Part shown: piece after piece, positions 10,886 through 20,885 of the stretch
How the letters are laid out: each line of letters begins with the position of its first letter
Numbering within the stretch: position 1 is the first letter of the stretch
Source of the DNA: Branchipolynoe longqiensis
Lineage: Eukaryota > Annelida > Polychaeta > Phyllodocida > Polynoidae
Assembly: GCA_030323885.1 (NCBI GenBank)
Contig: CM059199.1
Coordinates: 39,068,590-39,132,589, forward strand
DNA: 64,000 nt
Direction of reading: 5' to 3'
The notes under the pieces: generated by a model
What the model was told of the DNA's origin: nothing
The model's database searches: none
The model's input: the letters and a program-made list of their open reading frames with translations, nothing else
Translations under genes and position numbers: made by a program

Positions 10886-10992
10886 CAGTTGGGGCTGCCT
10901 TTGCGGTTGCCTTTGCGGTTGCATTTGTGGTTTCCTTTGTGGTTGCCTTTGTGGTTGCCTGTGTGGTTGCCTTTGCGGTTGCACCGGTTTAT
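10886..10992. repeat. Decayed extension of the hexamer array
   Basis: Repeats of GCGGTTGCCTTT and GTGGTTGCCTTT, which look like the hexamer after CpG-to-TpG changes and re-amplification as 12-mers. Confidence 0.7.
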
Positions 10993-12049
10993 TGAGCTTG
11001 TTTCCTGATGGGGGTTTGGGTTTCACGTTCATCGTGGGTTGCGCTGCATGTGGGTGTCTGTGTGTGTGAAGTGTGTGAGGGACCAGGCCTATGGTTGGTT
11101 GAGGGCGGATCACGTGATTAGCGAGGGCCAGCCCCAGTTTTCTACAGGTTAATGGATGACCATGGTTCTGCATCGATCAATATGATCGATATTCTGGAAA
11201 CGGCCGGGGCGTGTGTGTGCATGTGTCGCTTTGTGTGTGTGTGAGGTGGGTAGGATCGTTGTGTGGGTATATATATATATGTGTATATATATATATATGT
11301 GATGTATAAGCATTATGGAACTATAAAGGCGTGGATGGGAATTATTATTATTATTATTCTAATTCATTATCTACGAACCATAGTCCTCGATGTATTCACC
11401 TCCTATATCTACATACTGATACTGGTGTCGCCACCTGGGGCCTCCTTCTGTACTATGGGCTCTCCCATTGTCATTCAAGCCCTGGAATATATACATATAT
11501 GTGGCATATCGTCGATGGATTCCACGGGAAATATAACCCAACATGCCACAAACGCAATGATATACTTTGTGTATTATACTATGCTAAGAAATACATTGCA
11601 TACTTAGGTCATATAAATACAATGCTCTAGGTACATTTGTGTTGGCATACTACATCGATGCTGAAAGATACTCAATTCAGAGGGATACTATTGTTACGAA
11701 CAACAAAACCAAAAAACACAAGAAGATGCCTGATCCAAGAAATGTAGGTTTTTTTTCTATCCATGTATTTTGTTTTATTAATTTGTGGTCAGCATCAAAA
11801 TGAATTTCAATTCGGTCGAATCATCATTCAGCCCTCAGAGTCAATGGTATCATTATTCCTAAATTGTTAAAAATAGGTTCAATAACCTATCGAAGGTGGC
11901 ACAGTCCTTCTGGCCTCAATAATGCTAAAATGTTTCCTTGTTTGCAATTAGTAAAAAGATCATGTATATTGTATGCAAAATTGGTGGCACACGGCTATAC
12001 AAGCAACGCCGTTCAATCAAGTATAACTGGACACTAATGCCAGCACGTG
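10993..12049. other. No recognisable gene
   Basis: A GTGTGT-rich stretch (11040-11260), a short TA run (11268-11300) and an ATT run (11341-11358) precede AT-rich sequence. ORFs at 11263-11630 (up to 114 codons) were examined and match nothing I know. Confidence 0.5.
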
Positions 12050-12475
12050 ACCAGCACGTAGTGGAGATAACGTAGTTGAAATTAGTTGAACGTAGTTGAA
12101 CATACCAGCATCCATACTTGTCCGTGATGTTAACTTGGTAATAATGTGGGTAAGCCATGATTTCCAATTAAATTTGTGTACATGTTCTAAAGAGCGATAT
12201 GTTATGTGCTAACATAGGGTGGCGAAGTAGAATGTAGTAGAACATACCTCTTAAGGTACTCTAGCATACTCTAGCATACTCTAGCATACTTTGATCTGCA
12301 CAAAACCATGGCCATTCCACATCATGCATGCTGTGGTCACATAGCCGTCTGTTAGTGGACGTAGTTGAATGTAGTTGAACTTAGTGGAGGCTAATGTAGT
12401 TGAAAGTAGTTGAACGTAGTTGAACGCAGTTGAACGTGGTTGAACTTAGTTGAACGTACCACCATCTGTACCAGA
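12050..12475. repeat. Short tandem motifs around AACGTAGTTGAA
   Basis: Clusters of GTAGTTGAACGTA/TTA at about 12058-12100 and 12358-12455, with three copies of the 11-mer TACTCTAGCAT at about 12256-12290. Confidence 0.75.
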
Positions 12476-13805
12476 ACATATTTATCTGTATCAGTTGGTG
12501 GCTCAGCAACCAAAACCTGCCATACCTTAACATATTTCAAGGTATTTTAACAAACTTACACCAAGCTAGCCTCCACTACGTTCACCTATGTTCAACTAGG
12601 TCCACTACCGGCTAAGTGACCAGGGCTTGAGACACAATACCTTAGGGGGGCCCTTCTCTATTCAGTCTAACACATTCTCTGTAGAAGATATGCACGCATC
12701 CACAATTTGAATTTGCTTCCCAGCTAAGTTTCCAAAATTGTCCCATTGAAAGACATGTACTTTCTATTAAGCTTTCATTCGAGACTCTTTCATTGTTGCA
12801 ATATATTCTTGAACAAGAGTAAGTCTAGGGCCCACCTTTCTGCCGACACCCACCATGGAACTAGCTGAAGCAATACCTTATATGCAATGCACTTGCAGAT
12901 GGGTCATTCTCCAAAACTGGCACTAAATTGTAACATGAAAACCAAAAGTAAAAACCTTCCAAATAATAGGAAAAAACATTCAAAATAATAGCCGAATCCA
13001 TGTTTTTACAAAGGTTGGCATGTTCTGCATATATCAGAGTTGAACAAAACATTTAACGTTTTGATTTAGATCTTATACAGATTGAGCAATATGTGAATAT
13101 CACTCATGTAAAATGAAAATCAAAGACACATCCAGAACATGATTTTAATGTACACAACAAATTAGAACAAGATTTGATTGATTACAGCTAAGCAAACAAT
13201 GACATCTCTTACAAGAAAACAGTTAACAAGTTTAAAAAGGCCTAGCTAAATTCATGGTGTCAATGTGTAAATTTCCAAATTTTTACTCTAGCACAAATCA
13301 TTCAAATATAATTTTGATATATTTTGTGAGATAGATTCAATATATGTAGAACATCTAGCATAACTAATTGACATATGCTACAATAATTATTTGACTTGCT
13401 ATAAAGAAAAAGACTTAATTAACGTGGAGAACAGAATATGTGGTGCCCAGTTTTGGAGAATAACCCAGATATAAAACATCAGTAATTGGTTAGTGAGTGA
13501 TTAACACCATATACGCAATATATTCACCGCGAAAACTTAGAGCCATTGATTCTCTCATTTCTTTCAGGAGAACAATATTTTAATTATTTTACAGATTTAC
13601 ATTAAAATTCACACATATATATTTAATGGTACGATCTGCTTCAACTGATAGAAACATTTATAAATGATACCTAACACTTCACTGCAAATCTCAAATAGAG
13701 CATATATCTCTACTTGGGAATATGCAACGGTAAAGATACCTATAAATATATTTGTTTAGGACTTCATTGCCAAACAATTACACCATATGATAAGGTATCA
13801 ACCAA
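12476..13805. other. AT-rich DNA with no recognisable gene
   Basis: About 1.3 kb of unique-looking AT-rich sequence. ORFs do not exceed 63 codons and resemble no family. Confidence 0.5.
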
Positions 13806-14120
13806 AGTTAGTTTTATTTAATGACGCCTCTCGAGCACATTGATTTTCATCATTGGTTATTGGACGTCAAACATATGACATATTTCTTTGGAGGAAAGCT
13901 TCTGCCGTCACATAGGCTACTCTTACAGATGAGCAACAATGGGTCTTTTATATGCACTTCTTTACAGACAGGACATCACATACCACAACCTTTGATAAAC
14001 CAGTTATGGACCACTGTTTGTGACAGAAAATAACCCAAACTGAAAAGGTGTCCACTGAGCAGGACCGGTTGGATGAGCCGCACCTTCACAGGTGGACACT
14101 CTACTGGCTGGGCCAACGTC
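13806..14120 (-). mobile_element. SINE family I (widespread mollusc-type repeat), copy 1
   Basis: Opens with TTTTATTTAATGACGCCTCT, then AGCACATTGATT, TTGGTTATTGGACGTCAAAC, and GGTCTTTTATATGCACTT. I recall this order from mollusc genomes as a tRNA-headed SINE read on its minus strand; that recollection is not a search result. The head region (14040-14120) is degraded. Confidence 0.6.
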
Positions 14121-14283
14121 CACTATCATAATAAAGGATCAGTGCAAACAATCCATGGCATAGCATGCACCCTTATCCGATGACACTATTATTAATAAAA
14201 GCTGAAAAGGATCAATGCACCCCAACCATTACATCAGTAGCAACATTGAACTTATTTGCAGGGCCATCCTTATCAAAATTGGC

Positions 14284-14636
14284 TAGACGCTGTGGCTGAA
14301 TCCATAGAGTGCAGGCCTGTCACGTTGGAGATCAGGATTCTGATTCCTGGTCGAGCCGAACAGGTGACTTAAAAAATTGATACTTATCACTTCCTAGCTT
14401 TGCACCCAACATTACTAGAATAGGGCAATGACTGGTTAGCTGAGTGGCAGGATAATGTGACTGATACATTACGAGAATAGGCCAATGACTGGTTAGCTGA
14501 GTGGCAGCATAATGTGACTGAGTGAGATATCCGGTCGTGGTGCTGGTGGGTGGCATTCCCAGTGCGGTAGCACTATAAAGTAGCCATGAGTGTGCACTGT
14601 CACAAGTCGGTACCCATCATATTATTTATCGACTGG
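14284..14636 (+). mobile_element. SINE-A copy with internal tandem duplication
   Basis: Plus-strand SINE-A. The tRNA-like head starts at TGTGGCTGAATCCATAGAGT, and the core includes GTAGCACTATAAAGTAGCCA and ACTGTCACAAGTCGGTACCC. A block of about 62 bp around ATGACTGGTTAGCTGAGTGG is duplicated in tandem (about 14412-14530). A SINE-A tail-like piece reappears at 14750-14845, so the copy may be interrupted at about 14637-14750. Confidence 0.75.
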
Positions 14637-14845
14637 AGGCAGATACAGTATATAGCAGATGCACGCGGCCAACCGGCGCGCTGCAGTAACCGGATGCGGG
14701 ATGCCTAGTGGGCGGCCCGACTTCAAAGCAGCACAGTACTGCCTAAACATGTGAGCTGCACTGTCCCACCTAGCTACACGCCACGAAATTACCTTAGATG
14801 TTGCTATGACGTACAATTCCAACAAGCAACCAACCTTATCAAAGC

Positions 14846-15440
14846 CCAGGGTCCAAAATACATGTCTCTAATAGGACACCACCCACCACATGCAGCGGGA
14901 GGCATCAAATTCGCTAGTATTATAGTAACAAAAAAGAAAAAAAAAAAAGAAGCTGGAACTCTTACTTCCGGTCAATTATCTGGATATCTGTGGCAGCACT
15001 GAGCCTACTAGTAGTAGTATTTTCGCGGGAAAATCCGCTCAAAACCGTCGGCGTATTTAAACTATTTACCAGATTGATAAGGTGGTACTAGTTGTGTAAA
15101 CACGGGGGCCGGGGGGGGGGGGGGTTAAGGTAAACGCTGTTCTTACACCCTAACCATAGCTATCTGAATGTGCTATCAGTTTCAGTGACAAACTCAATGG
15201 AGATTGTGTTCACTCACTTCATATATAGGTAATGGGTAACGCTGATACATGTGGATGCAGGCTGCTTGCTGCTGAGTCCCTGCACAGACCTTCCCTTCTA
15301 CACTCAGCTGTCATGGAGCTCCGTGGGAAGAATTCCACAGTCGGCTCTGTACACACCATATATTGGTGATAAGTACACCTGCACATACTGGGGCCAGGCA
15401 TCCTTCAGCGATGTCAGGGATAGTCTGTATGTATATACTG
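14846..15440. other. No recognisable gene
   Basis: Includes an A-rich run (14930-14951) and a G-rich run (15103-15124). No family recognised. Confidence 0.5.
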
Positions 15441-15745
15441 TGGCGGAGTGGTTAGAGTGTCTGACTTTTTTCTAGGTTGGACTCCTAATCTGAAGGTTGG
15501 TGGTTCGATTCCCCATGCCCCCATCTCTGCAAATTTGGATTTCCACCGCTGTGTATAACTTACAGCGTCATCAAAGGCCAGTTGCTCTCATAACATGTCT
15601 ATGTGGTGTGGGAGGTTAAAAATCCCTTGGGTGGGTAAAACTGTAGGCTCGGGCTTTCTATCGACAAACTGTCTAATGGTGAAAACAAGCCTATTCAGGC
15701 TTATCCGTGATAGGCAGTATAAATCTTCAACAACAACAATATATA
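15441..15745 (+). mobile_element. SINE-F copy 1, tRNA-headed
   Basis: The head has a perfect Pol III A box (TGGCGGAGTGG) and B box (GGTTCGATTCC), separated by a long variable-arm-like segment as in Leu/Ser tRNAs. The body includes GTGTGGGAGGTTAAAAATCC and CTTTCTATCGACAAACTGTC, and the 3' end is TCTTCAACAACAACA. Other copies: 25283-25592 and 25695-26012, both minus. Confidence 0.85.
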
Positions 15746-15827
15746 TGTATCTATCTATGTATAGCTATATAGATATGTGTCTATATAATATATATATATA
15801 TATCTCTATATATATATATCTACATAT
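15746..15827. repeat. TA-rich microsatellite flanking MITE-D copy 1
   Basis: TATATA-type repeats continue on the far side of the adjacent TIR element (16064-16100), so the element sits inside the microsatellite. Confidence 0.85.
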
Positions 15828-16061
15828 GAAGAGTTCGGGCCCAAAACCACGCAAGCACCAATACAACAATCTAGTTTAAATCAAAGATGTTTACATGAAA
15901 ATAATTGTAATTCTCACTAATTCCACTTTCCATATGATCATATGGGTATGGAACAATGAATACAAAATATGAATATAAAAAGATTAATTTTGTGTAGGTT
16001 TGATTCCAGCGTTTATATCCATTTTTGGATTGGCGTTTACATGGTTTTGCACCTGAACTCT

Positions 16062-16063
<2 letters not shown>
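15828..16063. mobile_element. MITE-D copy 1 (236 bp, TIRs, in a TA microsatellite)
   Basis: Terminal inverted repeats of about 45 bp. The right end, read inward as reverse complement, is GAAGAGTTCAGGTGCAAAAC then CATGTAAACGCCAATCC; the left end is a diverged version (GAAGAGTTCGGGCCCAAAAC). There is no coding capacity. TA-rich repeats lie on both sides. The flanking duplication cannot be read because the target is itself a TA repeat. Confidence 0.85.
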
Positions 16064-16101
<38 letters not shown>

Positions 16102-16125
16102 CAATACATATAACTATATATATGA
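16064..16125. repeat. TA microsatellite, right of MITE-D copy 1
   Basis: TATATATATA run continuing into ATATGTATATATC. Confidence 0.9.
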
Positions 16126-16145
16126 AGTGGGCGAGACTGCTCGAC

Positions 16146-16245
16146 CTCATTTTGCACGGGCGCGCATTTTGCGCGGACGCGCATTTTGCACAGGCGCGCA
16201 TTTTGCGCAGGCGCGCATTTTGCACAGGCGCACATTTTGCGAGGC
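16146..16245. repeat. 17-bp CpG-rich minisatellite
   Basis: About six copies of TTTTGCGCAGGCGCGCA and its TTTTGCAC variant, with strict 17-bp spacing. Confidence 0.9.
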
Positions 16246-16877
16246 AGGGTTCCCTGCTGTAAAGCGTTGCTTGGATACGTCAATTGTGACTATCCTAGCA
16301 ACGATAGAAGGTCGGGCGTTCGGACCTAGACCCATCGGACGTGTTTTTGCACGCTCCGATGTTTTAGCCGATATTTAGGCTTTTATTGTCGAAATTCCAA
16401 ACTTATTTAACTTAATTATATGGGAGGGGATTTGGCTTATAACATACATTCCACTGTTGAACTATATTTAACTAAGAACATAGATTTTATTGATCAATTC
16501 ATTCTGTTAGTAAGAGGTAAGAATAAAATGGTGAGCTCCTAAGAAGTGACATGAACGTTCCTTGCATTCTTTACTGTCCTCCAGACTTATATTATTAACC
16601 GCTATGGTCAACTTCAGATTGCTATTTGGATTGCTCTATAATCTTATTTAATTAAGGGCCTTCTGCCCAGGGTCTGTCAGGAGTCGAACTCTCCACCTCG
16701 GACATTGCTAGTCAAGGGTCAGGCTGGCAGGATGACAGACAACCGGCAGCAGGAGGCACAAGTCATTCACATGGAAACAATTATTTATATTAACACGTAG
16801 GGTCGCCTTAAGCGGGGGTGGAATAGCCCGACGGTTAAATATATCTATATATAACTATATAATATATATCTATATAT
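16246..16877. other. No recognisable gene
   Basis: Unique sequence ending in a TA microsatellite (about 16840-16877) that flanks MITE-D copy 2. Confidence 0.5.
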
Positions 16878-17113
16878 GAAGAGCTCAGGTGCAAACCCTG
16901 GTCAAGCCAATCCAAAAATTGAGTTAAAGCTTGGAATCAAACCTTCAAAATCTAATTTATTTAATGTTCCTACTATTTAGTTCATTTACCCATAACCATA
17001 TTATCATAAGCAAAGTGGAATTCAGGAGAATCAAAATAAATTTCAAGTAAAAATCTGTTATTTAAGCTACATCTTTGGATTCGTGTTTACGGGGATTTGC
17101 GCCTGAACTCTTC
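16878..17113. mobile_element. MITE-D copy 2 (236 bp)
   Basis: Same TIRs (GAAGAGCTCAGGTGCAAACC at left, CGCCTGAACTCTTC at right) and the same length as copy 1. TA repeats lie on both sides. The central GTGGAATT block is shared with copies 3 and 4. Confidence 0.85.
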
Positions 17114-17550
17114 ATATGCATATCGATATCTATATATGCATATACTTATGCATATATATTCATGCATCTATATATATATATATATCTAGCTATGCATCTA
17201 TCCATACATATGTATTGATGCACATACATTAATATATCTTATTTTATGCAGATGACATAAATACATATATATGCACATGTATGTACGGATATGCCTTCAA
17301 CACATAAATATATGGGAGCACCAATCTACAAAGGTAGTGTCATGTGGATTGACCTCCCTATCAGAGTCAGAGAAACAAAAACAATACTTGCCTTCGACAT
17401 TTCATATATAGCCCACCTGGTTATTCAGGCCCTTGAATGACTACTGCAGTAATTACTAGCAACGCCCTGAGTTCCTGCCCCCCCCCCCCCCACCACATCC
17501 TCGCTTGCTCTCCTGTGGGTTCCCCCCCCACCCAACCCAATGGGCCTCCC
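17114..17550. other. TA- and C-rich spacer
   Basis: TA/ATGCAT-rich to about 17290, unique sequence, then C-rich runs (17479-17491, 17523-17530). No gene seen. Confidence 0.6.
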
Positions 17551-17970
17551 CTCCCCTGCGACCACCCTTAATCATCATGAACAAACCATCAACACAGCAA
17601 ACATCGTACACAACTATCAACCCGATTAAACACATTGAACTTCATTTAGGATAGACCAAATGCCTTGTCAACTACGAACTTACATTGTTTTATAAGAGAA
17701 CAAATGTAACCCTCAACGATCATGTGACTTGCCCTGAGTATACCATTTCTACTTGGTACTGCTCCCCATTTTTACCTGAACTACAGTGACTGGTGCTGTA
17801 CATTATACAGCAGGAGCCACTCCCTTAATTCTACAGGATCGGTGTTGTAGCTAATCCAGCACTGATCAAACTTAAATTATTCAGAATGTCAATTCCAATA
17901 GTAAGAAGGCCGGAAGACCAGTGCCCCGGCACTGACAAATGACATATTCAGATGAATAAATATTTTACCC
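17551..17970. mobile_element. Family G dispersed repeat, copy 2
   Basis: Aligns with 7900-8324 from the CTCCCCTG start to the GGAAGACCAGTGCCCCGGCA tail module and ATTCAGATGAATAAATATTT end. Confidence 0.65.
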
Positions 17971-18132
17971 CCCACACAATGTTCAGAATAGGGTGTGCTG
18001 CACACAATGCAGCACATTCCACTTTTCCATTGTGATGTACAAACCAAATGTGATCGCTTCAGGGGCTGTAAGACCAGTGCCTCGCGGCTGACAACATATT
18101 TGTTAAGATGAATAAAATATTTACCAACACAA
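17971..18132. mobile_element. Second copy of the shared 3' tail module, with upstream piece
   Basis: Contains GTGCTGCACACAATGCAGCA and AAGACCAGTGCCTCGCGGCT followed by GACAAC..AAGATGAATAAAATATTTACC. It is the reverse complement counterpart of 61150-61300, linking it to the 60.6/63.2-kb duplication. Confidence 0.6.
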
Positions 18133-19150
18133 ATAACAAAGATAATTCTACATATATATATATATATATGTGTATATATACCTGTATACATTCTTATCAT
18201 TCCAGGAAGCTGTGATGGTGTTGGCTGCTGGTTTCAACAGGTAACGTGTCCGCTGCAGCCTCTAGCGTTCTTCATCCGCAACCACATCCTGCACTCTTCA
18301 CCGCCATCCGCCATCCTCACGTCATCAGGTGCTGGGCAGTACTGGCCAGGTGGTGAATGAAGCCACCGGGAGGAGATGGAGCCAGTTGTGGCACCCACCA
18401 TACCACTCGGTGCACTGCCCTTGGACAGTCATTGAAATGCTACAATAACTACAAACACTCAAACCTGACACCACGAGCCAACCCGGTTCAATCTGAGCAG
18501 ATGGGACAGTGAGAGCAAGTTTGTTTTTATTTAACAACGCCTCTAGAGTACATTGATTGTGATCATTGGTTATTGGACTCTGACGTAAATGACTACCTAT
18601 TTAATGGCCAGGCATATTGAGTATATTCCACTCGACTTTAGGCCAACAACAACTAAGCCCTCATGAGTTCAAATGTGAATAGAGTTCCACCATACTCAAA
18701 TGATATCCCGTATATTGGTTACAAATGCACTTAGTTATCGATATTATAACTGCAAGCCCCTCAGGTATTCAACTTCACTGAAACGGTAGACTTGATATAT
18801 CCACTACAGAAGTGACTGAACGGCAGGTAAACAGACCCATCCTCAGAGATCAAGGGAGCACGATAAACACCCATAAACAATCTAATTCAGACGGGCTGAG
18901 TCAAATACCCAGCGTTGCTGACAGCTAATTAACTCATAGTACCGAGTTTGACCATCGTTCCTTGGGTTTAGTTAGCTCAGCGCACGCCTAGCCGGATTCG
19001 GAGCAGCAAACCACTCAGGACTCGGTGTCTTGAGTGGAACCAATCGGAGAGACACTCATTCCGCAAGCGGATTCCCCCGCACACATTTCGATTGAATAAG
19101 TGTTTCATAATTAAATCTGCCGAAGACGCTCTCCAGTTGTTGATTCAAGG
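18133..19150. other. Mostly unique DNA, with a SINE family I fragment
   Basis: A TA run lies at 18150-18180. About 18522-18600 repeats the start of SINE family I (AACAACGCCTCTAGAGTACA, TTGGTTATTGGACTC). Nothing coding recognised. Confidence 0.5.
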
Positions 19151-19835
19151 AGTGGGAAGGTTGAGAGAGGGGGTGGAGATTGGAGCGGAGGGGTGGAGAG
19201 TGGACAGGAAGGGAATATATCCCTTACTGGAGGAGGAGAGTTGAGAGGGTTACGAGAATAGAAGAGGAGAGGAGGAGAGGGGCTGAGTAGGAAGGTGGTG
19301 ACGGGAGGGTGATAGGGAGAGGGGAAGGCAGCGGATGGGAGGGGAGAGGACGTGAGAGAAAAAAATTAAAACGGACGGGGAGGTGAGAGGAGGAAGAAGA
19401 GGAAGGAGTGTAGGAATTATAGAGGGGTAGCCCAGAGGGAAGGAGAATAGAGGTGAGTGTGGGAGGAGAAGTGGAGGCTAAGTAGGAAGTGAAGGGCGAG
19501 CGGGAGGAGAGGGGGAGGAGAGGGGGGAGGAAACGGGGAAGGAGAGGGGGAAACAAAGAGGATTGGAGGAGAGCAGAGAGGAGGGGTCGGGAGGAGAGGA
19601 GGAGAGGAGGAGAGGAGGAGAGGAAGTGAGGAGGGTGAGGAGGACAGGGGGAGAGGAGGAGAGGAGGATAGGAGAAGAGGAGGAGAGGAGGAGAGGAGGA
19701 GAGGAGGAGAGGAGGAGAGGAGGAGAGGAGGAGAGGAGGAGAGGAGGAGAGGAGGAGAGGAGAAAAGGTGGAGACAAGGAGATGGTGGGGAAGAGGTGAG
19801 AGAGGAGGACAGGAGAAGTAAGAAGTTTGTGGCAT
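19151..19835. repeat. GGAGAGGA polypurine microsatellite
   Basis: GA-rich + strand, most regular as GGAGAGGAGGAGAGGA at 19600-19765. Ser/Leu/Pro-rich minus-strand ORFs (for example 19224-19850) are by-products. Confidence 0.9.
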
Positions 19836-20215
19836 GCCTCCTAGGAACATTTGAGATCAGTTTTCAAATATATATACATACATTATAAATGTTGACGGCA
19901 AGTATGACTGAAAGGGAAAGGGGGACAAAGCTGATCACACGGGGAAGGATATAGGCTATACATATATGTGTGGGTTTAGATACACCGGTGTAGTTAATCC
20001 ACAATATACCGGTAAGGTAGAGCACGTCACAGGCCAAAGGCAAACACACACTAGGAAACAATAAAGGATAACCTAAATAAATAAGTAACATACACCGTCA
20101 GTAGGGGGCGCCACACACCGCTAGACGTCTGGACGCTGGGTAGCGTGCTGGCGGGCTACCTGGGAACTAACTAACCCCACCCGCGCACCGTCAGTAAGAA
20201 CATAACTAGGGAAGG
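19836..20215. other. No recognisable gene
   Basis: Unique sequence between two tandem arrays. No promoter element could be assigned. Confidence 0.5.
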
Positions 20216-20850
20216 CAGTAGGTGAGGGAGTGAGGGTGTGCGGGCGCGAGCGAGTGAGGGAGTAACAGAGGGAGGGAGTGAGGGAGCGAATGAGTGGGGG
20301 ACTGAGGGAGTGAGGGAGCCAGAGAGCCATGGAATCGGGGAGAGAGTTAATGAGGGTGTTCCTGAGGTAGCCATTGAGGGAGTTACTGAAGGAATCAGTG
20401 AGGGATTTACTGAGGGAGTCAGTGAGGGAGTTAGTGAGGGAGTCAGTGAGGGGGTTACTGAAGGAGTCAGTGAGGGAGTTACTGAGGAAATTAGTAACTG
20501 AGTTAGTGAGGGAGTCAGTGAGGGAGTCAGTGAGTGATTCAGTGAGGGAGTCAGCGAGAGAGCCAGCGAGGGAGTCAGTGACGGAGTCAGTGACGGAGTC
20601 GGTGAGGGAGTCAGTGAGGGAGTCAGTGAGGATTCAGTGAGTCAGTGAGGCAGTCAGCGAGGCAGTTAGTGAGGGAGTCAGTGAGGGAGTCAATGAGGGA
20701 GTCAGTGAGGGAGTCATTCAGGGAGGCAATCAGGGAGTCAGTGAATTGAGTCACTGAGGGAGTGACTGAGGGAGTCAGTCAGGGAGTCAGTCAGAGAGTC
20801 AGTCAGGGAGTCAGTCAGGGAGATACTGAGGGAGTCAGTCAGGGAGTGCC
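20216..20850. repeat. 12-bp minisatellite GTCAGTGAGGGA upstream of the GPCR gene
   Basis: About 50 imperfect copies, most regular from 20390, ending about 36 bp before the first ATG of the receptor. It could lie in the promoter or the 5' UTR. ORFs running through it reflect lack of stops, not coding. Confidence 0.9.
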
Positions 20851-20885
20851 TGCTTACAAATCAGCTGCGCCGTCGGCGCACAGCA

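Noticed and set aside
10250..11173. 307-codon minus ORF with (RP)n and + ORFs with (VA)n and (RS)n
   Set aside because: Open frames are created by the GGTCGC hexamer; the flanking non-repeat parts have no recognisable domain.
11263..11630. ORFs of 114 and 99 codons, considered as possible transposase or LINE remains
   Set aside because: I could not find any conserved motif; the sequence contains TA and ATT simple repeats.
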